Shown here in pieces: positions 12,994-18,147 of a stretch of DNA of 18,147 nucleotides (position 1 is its first letter; every line of letters starts with the position of its first letter). The stretch lies in NCBI GenBank assembly GCA_041180805.1, contig JBEGQX010000178.1, positions 1 to 18,147 on the forward strand. Reading direction: 5' to 3'. The stretch comes from JBEGQX01 sp041180805 (GTDB taxonomy: Bacteria > Planctomycetota > Planctomycetia > Gemmatales > Gemmataceae). The notes beneath the pieces were generated by a model. That model ran no database searches and had not been told where the DNA came from. It saw nothing but the letters and a program-made list of their open reading frames with translations. The translations under genes and the position numbers were made by a program.

Positions 12994-13028
12994 AAAGGCG
13001 GAGCCTGTTTGTCAGGTTCCGCCTTTTT
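12994..13028 (+). terminator. Rho-independent terminator of gnd, overlapping the hrpB 3' end
   Basis: AAAGGCGGAGCCTG (12994-13007) pairs with CAGGTTCCGCCTTT (13013-13026) through one G-T wobble, around a 5-base loop, followed by a run of five T. It starts 17 bases after the gnd stop. The right arm also encodes the last codons and stop of hrpB on the other strand. On the minus strand the hairpin lacks a good U-tract, so it mainly serves gnd. Confidence 0.88.
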
Positions 13029-15468
13029 CGTTGAGGGGGTCTTCAGGCCATTTGTGTTTTGGATACCTGCCCCGTAAATCCTTTCGAACCTGACTGTAGG
13101 TGGTTTTCCAAAAGCCTGCAAGATCAGAGGTAAGTTGCTGGGATCTATAGTTTGGTGCCAGTAGCGAGATTAGAGGTGTGCTTCTTCCCTTGGCAAGTTT
13201 TGGTGATTCCTTCCACCCAAAAAGCTCCTGTATCCTTGCTTCCATGAAAGGTTGCTTGAAGCCGTCATAAAGTAGTTTGCATTTTTTGCCATTCGGCAAG
13301 GTGATTGAATCAGGCGCCTCTTTGGAGATAATGTTTTTTTGCTGATAAGAAAGCTTTGATTGAATGATTCCAGGCCAGTCGGCTTCCACGACTTCTCTCA
13401 AAGACTTTTTGCCAATGCATATCCCGGGAAGTTCATCAAGCAGGTCCTCTTTGGTCCATAAAGGGATTTCTAACTCGGGGCAGAAATGATTTAGAAAAGT
13501 CATCCTTTCGATCCATTGACCGGCAGGGGATTCTTTGGCAGGTAGAATACTTGATTCTGGAATACTTCTAATTCCTTCCATTAAAGCTATTCCATCTAAA
13601 TTGGTTTCTTCTAGCAAGCAAGGTTTTTCTTCCAGAACTAAGTCCAGATAGCTTATGGATTGGGTAGCCACCAATTTTTCTATTTCCTTATCAAACTTCA
13701 TGATCTTTTTTGTTGAGATGAGTGATTTGTTGAGGGTGGTCATATCGGTTGATAGGGTAAGTTTTGCCTTGGCTTCCTTGTCTCCATGAAGAATTTCAAG
13801 ACCAATTAAAAGGCTTCCACCTTTACTTTTTGTTTTGGAAGATATTTGAATTCCTTTTCCTCCAACCATGATGCCTTTGGAATTATCGGAATCCCTGACT
13901 TTTATCACTCGGTCTGGAAATCCAGCAATGATACATGCAGCTAATAAGTCAGGGTTTTCGGATTGTGGTTTATTGGTTGAAATCAGGCGCAGTAGTTGGT
14001 CTCTTATTTTTAAAATGCGATAACCGCGCTCGGGCATGATTATCCCGCTGGGATTCCTTTGCGGCGATGCCTCCCATTTTGCGAGACAATCAATTTGATT
14101 TTGGAAGTCTGCGCACATTTCATTGCTTTGGAAAGGGCTTTTTTCAGAAAGCATGGCAACGGCAAGAGATCCCAAGCCAGATATGCCCAGTTCACAGGCT
14201 TTTAAAAGAATGGTTCCCAATCTAGGTGCCAAAGGCAGAGTTGCCATCATTTTGCCAGTTTCTGTAAGCTTTCTATTTTGGGTGGCACCCAGCAATTCAA
14301 GGGTAAACAGGGCATCCTTAATTTGTGATTTTGAAGGTGGGTCAATCCAAGGGAAGATATCAAAATCACTTTCTCCCAAAGCAAGTAACTTTAAAACTGT
14401 TTCCGAAAGATCTACCCTGAATATTTCCGGTATAGCAAAGTCTTGTTTCGTTTGTTGTTCTTTCTCGGTCCAAAAGCGTATGCAAGCCCCGGGGCCTTCT
14501 CTTCCCGCTCTGCCTTTTCTTTGTTCCGCACTGCTGCGGGATACAGGGATGGTGTCCAGGCGGTTAAGCCCTGTATTCGGGTCAAGAATATTTTGTTTGC
14601 AAAGTCCTGAATCAATAACTAGTCGAACGCCGGAAACGGTAAGGGAAGTTTCCGCAATATTTGTGGAAAGAATAATCTTTCTTAGTTTTCCAGGTTGAAT
14701 GGCTTTTTCTTGTTCCTCCAGAGATGTTTCTCCATGAAGAATATGGGTTTCCAAATTTCCATAGTTTTTTATGGCTTCTTTGCAGTGGCGAATTTCAGTC
14801 ATTCCCGGAAGAAAAACAAGAATATCGCCTTTTTCGGTTTCCAAGTGTTGGTCAAGGCAATCGCGCAAATGGGATTCGATACTTTTTCCAAAAGGTTTTG
14901 GTGAATAAATTTCTCTTACAGGGAATATTTTTCCCTCACTGGTAATGATCGGGCAATTGCCTAAATATCTGGCAAGACTTTCTTTATTCAAGGTTGCGGA
15001 CATGACAATGATTTTTAATTCTGGCCTGATGTTGCTCTGAATCAACCTTGCCATCCCTAAAAGAAAATCCATCTCAATACTTCTTTCGTGAAATTCGTCA
15101 AATATAAGCGTGTCAATTTCAGAAAGAAAAGGATCGTTGAGAAACTTGCCTGTTAAAATCCCGGGTGTTGCAGCATACAGTTTTGTCATTGTAGAAATGG
15201 CCGATTCAAACCGAACCTGGTAGCCGATCGTATGGCCAAGCTTTGTATTGGTGAGAAGGGAGATTCTTTTGGCGGCGGATTTCGCAGCTATTCTTCTCGG
15301 TTGAATGAGGCAGATTTTGCCTGGAACTTTGTCAAGTAATTCAATTGGAACGAGTGTTGTTTTGCCAGCACCGGGGGGTGCTATAAGAATTATGGTGTTA
15401 TTAGTTTTCAAGCCCTGAATAAGTTCAGGCAATACTTTGGTTACTGGATAATCGGGAAGACCATCCAT
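13012..15468 (-). CDS. hrpB: ATP-dependent RNA helicase HrpB, DEAH/RHA family
   Basis: A superfamily 2 helicase of 818 residues, near the usual HrpB length (about 800-840). Motif I is APPGAGKTT (30-38), motif Ia PRRIAAKSAAKRI, motif II DEFHERS (124-130, the DEFH form typical of HrpB), motif III MSATL (156-160), motif V STNIAETSLTV (268-278) and motif VI QRKGRAGREGPG (316-327). The winged-helix/ratchet region (SDFDIFPWIDPPSKSQIKDA) and the HrpB-specific C-terminal region follow, ending with LAGFWKTTYSQVRKDLRGRY and PKHKWPEDP, a well-conserved HrpB ending. Its substrate RNA is not known for the family in general. It begins 17 bases after the DUF3467 gene and is probably co-transcribed. The ribosome binding site is weak (GGAA about 11 bases upstream), suggesting coupling to the upstream gene. 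Confidence 0.95.
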   Translation of the reverse strand: MDGLPDYPVTKVLPELIQGLKTNNTIILIAPPGAGKTTLVPIELLDKVPGKICLIQPRRIAAKSAAKRISLLTNTKLGHTIGYQVRFESAISTMTKLYAATPGILTGKFLNDPFLSEIDTLIFDEFHERSIEMDFLLGMARLIQSNIRPELKIIVMSATLNKESLARYLGNCPIITSEGKIFPVREIYSPKPFGKSIESHLRDCLDQHLETEKGDILVFLPGMTEIRHCKEAIKNYGNLETHILHGETSLEEQEKAIQPGKLRKIILSTNIAETSLTVSGVRLVIDSGLCKQNILDPNTGLNRLDTIPVSRSSAEQRKGRAGREGPGACIRFWTEKEQQTKQDFAIPEIFRVDLSETVLKLLALGESDFDIFPWIDPPSKSQIKDALFTLELLGATQNRKLTETGKMMATLPLAPRLGTILLKACELGISGLGSLAVAMLSEKSPFQSNEMCADFQNQIDCLAKWEASPQRNPSGIIMPERGYRILKIRDQLLRLISTNKPQSENPDLLAACIIAGFPDRVIKVRDSDNSKGIMVGGKGIQISSKTKSKGGSLLIGLEILHGDKEAKAKLTLSTDMTTLNKSLISTKKIMKFDKEIEKLVATQSISYLDLVLEEKPCLLEETNLDGIALMEGIRSIPESSILPAKESPAGQWIERMTFLNHFCPELEIPLWTKEDLLDELPGICIGKKSLREVVEADWPGIIQSKLSYQQKNIISKEAPDSITLPNGKKCKLLYDGFKQPFMEARIQELFGWKESPKLAKGRSTPLISLLAPNYRSQQLTSDLAGFWKTTYSQVRKDLRGRYPKHKWPEDPLNEKGGT

Positions 15469-15485
15469 AAAGCGTGAGTTCCAGA

Positions 15486-16088
15486 TTAGTTGGCAGGTGG
15501 AGGTTGAGGAGGTTGCTGGGGTTGTTGAGCAATTTTTTCAAGAAACTGCTGAAAACCTCTTTTTAGGGTGTTTAGGAACGGGGGCACTTGCTGGGCTGAC
15601 ATAAACACTCTGGAAGAAACAACACTTTTGGGATAAAAGGTTGCGATAAAATCGAACACAAATTCTGAAGGACTGTGACTTATCATAACAGCGTTACTGT
15701 AGGCTCCGTTTAGCATCTCATCTGTTATTTTTAATTGGGAATAAAGTTCATCGATTGGCATCGGCGTGGCACCTGGGGGCGGCGGTGGAAGGGGTGTTGG
15801 CGGGCCAAATTTATCCTGAAACATGGTTAGGTTTTCTTCCAAAGCCTTACAGAAGCTACCCAGTGACTGGGGGCTCATGACAACTCTGGAGACTACCCTT
15901 TGGGGTTGGACCATCCGTTGAAGGAAATCAATAATGAATTCGTTGGATCCGTTAAGCAACAATGCGCCAGATGAAAAAACACCAGAAGAAACCTTGTCTG
16001 TGACCCTTGCGCTAACTTGGGAGCATTTTACTTCCTGGGTGATGGTGTCTGGTTTCTTTTCAGGATCTTGATTGTTTTCCTGGCTCAT
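15486..16088 (-). CDS. Protein with two tandem DUF3467 domains
   Basis: A 200-residue cytoplasmic protein without signal peptide or membrane helix. It contains two diverged copies of the DUF3467 pattern. Copy 1 (about 27-93) has LLLNGSNEFIIDFLQR, RVVSRVVMSPQSLGSFCKAL and EENLTMF. Copy 2 (about 119-186) has AVMISHSPSEFVFDFIAT, VVSSRVFMSAQQVPPFLNTL and KRGFQQF. They are joined by a proline-rich linker containing LPPPPPG, and the tail is Gln/Pro-rich. DUF3467 proteins are usually about 100 residues with one copy, so this is a duplicated form. The function is unknown. The open frame extends 62 codons further upstream, but the ATG at 16088 has AGGA 9 bases before it and the extension overlaps the opposite gene's start. 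It leads hrpB by 17 bases. Confidence 0.85.
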   Translation of the reverse strand: MSQENNQDPEKKPDTITQEVKCSQVSARVTDKVSSGVFSSGALLLNGSNEFIIDFLQRMVQPQRVVSRVVMSPQSLGSFCKALEENLTMFQDKFGPPTPLPPPPPGATPMPIDELYSQLKITDEMLNGAYSNAVMISHSPSEFVFDFIATFYPKSVVSSRVFMSAQQVPPFLNTLKRGFQQFLEKIAQQPQQPPQPPPAN

Positions 16089-16204
16089 TTTTGTAATTCC
16101 TGTCAAACTTGAGGCTTCTTCAATGAAGTTTTGATGACTGATCCTAAATATTATGTTATCTAAAAGCCATACTAAGTGGAACAATTCTTGATCATGGGGG
16201 TTCA

Positions 16205-16984
16205 GTGGTGATTTGTAAAAATCCTCAGGTATTTGGATTTCTTCTGGTTTTGTGCCTGCTTGGAGATTCCGCAATAAATGCCTATGGGGATGAAGAACTT
16301 TCCATTCGCTGGCATGGGCAGTCGTTTTTTGAGATTACATCGCCCAAGGGGACCCGTATTGTCCTGGACCCTCACCAAATAGAAAGTTATGGACGCAAAC
16401 AAGTTGAGGCTGACTTGGTTTTAGTCAGTCATTTACACAGTGACCATATGCAATTAACCGCGGTCACCAACAAAGATAAGGCAAAGATAATCAATGGTTT
16501 GAAGGTGGATTCCGAAACAAAGAGGCAGGAATGGGATTTGCGCCAAGAGGTTTTTCGGGATATTTCCGTTGAGGTTTTGGGTGCTTACCATGATGGCCAA
16601 CAGGGGTTGCGCCGTGGTAAAACTGGCATGTTTTTAATTCAGATTGGTAAGACAAAAATTTTGCATTGCGGTGACTTGGGGCACGCATTGGATGGTCAAA
16701 CTTTACGTAAAGTTCAAGGGGTTGATTTTTTGTTGTTGCCAATTGGTGGTGTCTACACCATTAATGGAGAAGAAGCTCGTCAGATTATGAACTCCATCAA
16801 ACCGCGGGTTGCTACCATCCCCATGCATTATGGAACCAAGGTTTATGATGGTTTGCTTGGGCCGGAAGAATTCCTGGATGAAGTTCCAAAAGCTGCGGTG
16901 AAAAATCTTACTTCCAATCAGTTTAAATGGAATACCTCTGAAAATGTTAAAGAGCCCATGATCCTATTTTTGAACCATGAGTAA
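16205..16984 (+). CDS. Exported metallo-beta-lactamase-fold hydrolase, UPF0173-like
   Basis: The 259-residue protein starts with an export signal (hydrophobic about 9-20, VFGFLLVLCLLGDSAINAYG). The rest is a metallo-beta-lactamase fold: LSIRWHGQSFFEITSPKG and IVLDP (53-57), the metal motif HLHSDH (76-81), His129 in GAYHDGQQG, Asp157 in LHCGDLGH, LLPIGGVYTINGEEA, and His208 in IPMHYGT. This is the UPF0173/YtkL-UlaG-like branch of metal-dependent hydrolases; the substrate cannot be inferred. All expected metal ligands are present. Most relatives are cytoplasmic, so the signal peptide is notable. The start is GTG at 16205 or 16208, with a GGGGG run 4-7 bases upstream; the upstream ATG at 16194 is out of frame and stops at once. 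The stop abuts that of the next, convergent gene. Confidence 0.87.
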   Translation: MVICKNPQVFGFLLVLCLLGDSAINAYGDEELSIRWHGQSFFEITSPKGTRIVLDPHQIESYGRKQVEADLVLVSHLHSDHMQLTAVTNKDKAKIINGLKVDSETKRQEWDLRQEVFRDISVEVLGAYHDGQQGLRRGKTGMFLIQIGKTKILHCGDLGHALDGQTLRKVQGVDFLLLPIGGVYTINGEEARQIMNSIKPRVATIPMHYGTKVYDGLLGPEEFLDEVPKAAVKNLTSNQFKWNTSENVKEPMILFLNHE

Positions 16985-17368
16985 TTATGTTGCTATTTTG
17001 AAGATACCGATTCCTATAAGCAAAATTCCCAATATGTTGCAAACAAGGCTTAGAAGTCCAAGTCTTTGGAAAGCTGTGAATTTATGAAGGGATTCTTTCT
17101 TGATTGTTTTTGGGGATTTCTTTTTGCCTTCCAAACTTAAATGAATAGCCAGCCAAGAGTAATATAGGCCGATAATTGGAATTAAACTCTTGCAGGCATT
17201 TACATAAGCAAGGTTTTCCTGCCTTTTAAACCATGTTTCCCGGTATTCTTTTGCCAGGGAGTTGCGGTCATCGAAAGGAATATCTTGCAAAACAAGCAGC
17301 AAGCCACAGGATTGGCAGCGGCTTTCTCCCGATTCCAATCGGGTATGGCAAGCGTGACAAGTGATCAC
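16985..17368 (-). CDS. Zinc-ribbon membrane protein, function unknown
   Basis: A 127-residue protein of unrecognised function. Residues 4-21 hold a zinc ribbon with CHAC (Cys4, Cys7) and CQSC (Cys18, Cys21). A charged segment follows, then two hydrophobic helices at about 60-78 (LIPIIGLYYSWLAIHLSL) and 103-123 (LGLLSLVCNILGILLIGIGI), separated by the basic stretch GKKKSPKTIKKES. This predicts a small inner-membrane protein with its zinc ribbon in the cytoplasm. The start is GTG at 17368, with AAGGGGA about 10 bases upstream and no in-frame ATG near it. Its TAA directly abuts the TAA of the convergent hydrolase (TAATTA). It is divergent from trpE. Confidence 0.75.
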   Translation of the reverse strand: MITCHACHTRLESGESRCQSCGLLLVLQDIPFDDRNSLAKEYRETWFKRQENLAYVNACKSLIPIIGLYYSWLAIHLSLEGKKKSPKTIKKESLHKFTAFQRLGLLSLVCNILGILLIGIGIFKIAT

Positions 17369-17521
17369 AATATCAACATCCCCTTAAATTGATAAGATAT
17401 TGCTATAACCAAATATGCAACTTGTCACCCGGGAATCAAGCAAACCAGGGTATTACTTGCTTATTTTGTAGGTTTAATTGTTAATTCCGGGCCATGGCAG
17501 CGGGGGACGGACAGATAAATC

Positions 17522-18147
17522 ATGACCAAGCAATATAAACCAACTTTTGAAGAGTTTAAAAAGTTTGCCCAAGGCCACACGGTAGTCCCTATATTCCGCA
17601 AAATCCTTGCAGATGGACTTACACCTGTAAGTGCTTTTACCAAGCTCCAGGGGGGGGCGTGGAATTTTTTGTTTGAAAGTGTTGTTGGTGGTGAAAAGGT
17701 AGGCAGGTACAGTTTTCTGGGAAGTTCCCCTTTTCTTAGGTTTATTGCCAAGGGGACGAAGGTTGTCCTTGAAAGATATTCCAAAGATAAAAAAATAAAT
17801 TCTGAAGAAGTTGAAACATCTGATCCGCTTGCGTTACTCCAGCAATACATAGCAAAATATTCGGCTCCACATGTTCAGGGCTTACCAAGGTTTTGCGGTG
17901 GTGCGGTTGGTTATGCTGGTTACGATACTGTGCGTTATGTGGAAAAATTACCAAATGTTCCGAAGGATGACCGTGGATTACCAGACCTGGCATTTGGATT
18001 TTATGATCACATGGTGATTTTTGATCACATCAATAAAACCATAGCCGTGGTAGTTCATGCTCATTTGGAAGGCAAGAATCCAAAGGATGCATATGATTCC
18101 GCATGTCTGAGAATAGATGAAATTGTTTCTCTGCTTGATGCCCCTGG
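17522..18147 (+). CDS. trpE: Anthranilate synthase component I, N-terminal part, cut by window edge
   Basis: Makes anthranilate from chorismate and amine nitrogen, the first step of tryptophan synthesis, with a glutaminase subunit. Only the first 208 codons are in the window. The N-terminal domain reads TVVPIFRKILADGLTPVSAF, FLFESVVGGEKVGRYSFLGS and FCGGAVGYAGYDTVRYVEKL, all typical of TrpE; the SxE-type region ESVVGGEKVGRYSF includes the feedback-binding serine position of the ES motif. The catalytic chorismate domain lies beyond the edge, so the distinction from PabB rests on N-terminal similarity. The start at 17522 is fixed by an in-frame TAA at 17516. No clear ribosome binding site and no Trp-rich leader peptide, T-box or attenuator is visible in the 153 bases upstream. 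A run of eight G (17650-17657) lies inside the gene, in frame. Confidence 0.93.
   Translation, partial: MTKQYKPTFEEFKKFAQGHTVVPIFRKILADGLTPVSAFTKLQGGAWNFLFESVVGGEKVGRYSFLGSSPFLRFIAKGTKVVLERYSKDKKINSEEVETSDPLALLQQYIAKYSAPHVQGLPRFCGGAVGYAGYDTVRYVEKLPNVPKDDRGLPDLAFGFYDHMVIFDHINKTIAVVVHAHLEGKNPKDAYDSACLRIDEIVSLLDAP

Noticed and set aside
16089..16274. N-terminal extension of the DUF3467 frame
   Set aside because: It would overlap the opposite hydrolase gene, has no DUF3467-like content, and the ATG at 16088 has a ribosome binding site.
17494..17538. Short frame (ATG at 17494, 14 codons) overlapping the trpE start, considered as a leader peptide
   Set aside because: It contains no tryptophan codons, has no convincing ribosome binding site, and no attenuator hairpin pair is visible.
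17461..17850. Minus-strand open frame (129 codons) overlapping trpE
   Set aside because: It is antisense to a strongly conserved TrpE N-terminus and has no recognisable domain.

Overview
The window (about 18 kb, moderate GC, dense and mostly single-copy genes) looks like a chromosomal segment of a planctomycete. The reasons are indirect: a tolQ/exbD-type cluster next to a membrane-anchored protein of the prenyltransferase/squalene-cyclase fold, long secreted lysine/proline-rich proteins, a DUF3467 gene, a plant/chlamydia-type FabI, and frequent TTG/GTG starts. No rRNA, tRNA, CRISPR array, insertion sequence or phage gene is visible, and no gene-free stretch exceeds about 260 bases.

Layout. 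1-600 (minus) is the N-terminal third or less of an alpha-glucan phosphorylase, divergent from a UDP-glucuronate decarboxylase (856-1791, plus); the gap between them holds a near-perfect operator-like dyad. 1937-6966 (plus) is a compact five-gene cluster: a TolQ/ExbB-type channel subunit, two different ExbD/TolR subunits (overlapping ATGA), a secreted single-pass membrane protein with a probable OB-like domain, and a 606-residue protein with a cytoplasmic N-domain, one membrane helix, a Pro/Glu/Gly linker and a terpene-cyclase-like toroid. 7115-9292 encodes a secreted, mostly disordered protein ending in HEAT-like helices, closed by a hairpin terminator. Then come fabI (9376-10257), a convergent O-methyltransferase (10254-11315, minus), 6-phosphogluconate dehydrogenase (11514-12977), the helicase hrpB (minus) behind a tandem-DUF3467 gene, a secreted metallo-beta-lactamase-fold protein, a zinc-ribbon membrane protein, and the start of trpE running off the right edge.

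Most interesting point. The membrane helix of the cyclase-like protein carries a Ser-x3-His-Gly pattern like that of TonB/TolA, followed by an acidic proline-containing linker, and it sits directly behind a complete ExbB-ExbD-ExbD set. No TonB or TolA C-terminal domain is present. I infer an ion-driven motor whose moving effector is a periplasmic alpha/alpha-toroid domain instead of the TonB/TolA C-domain. The toroid lacks the DxDD acid motif of class II cyclases, so it is more likely a binding or mechanical module than a cyclase. This is inference from sequence pattern and gene order, not a demonstrated function.

The remaining genes are ordinary housekeeping and peripheral metabolism: glycogen breakdown, nucleotide-sugar synthesis, fatty-acid elongation, the pentose phosphate pathway, RNA helicase and tryptophan synthesis. 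Three convergent pairs are packed so tightly that stop codons interlock, abut or lie inside a terminator stem.
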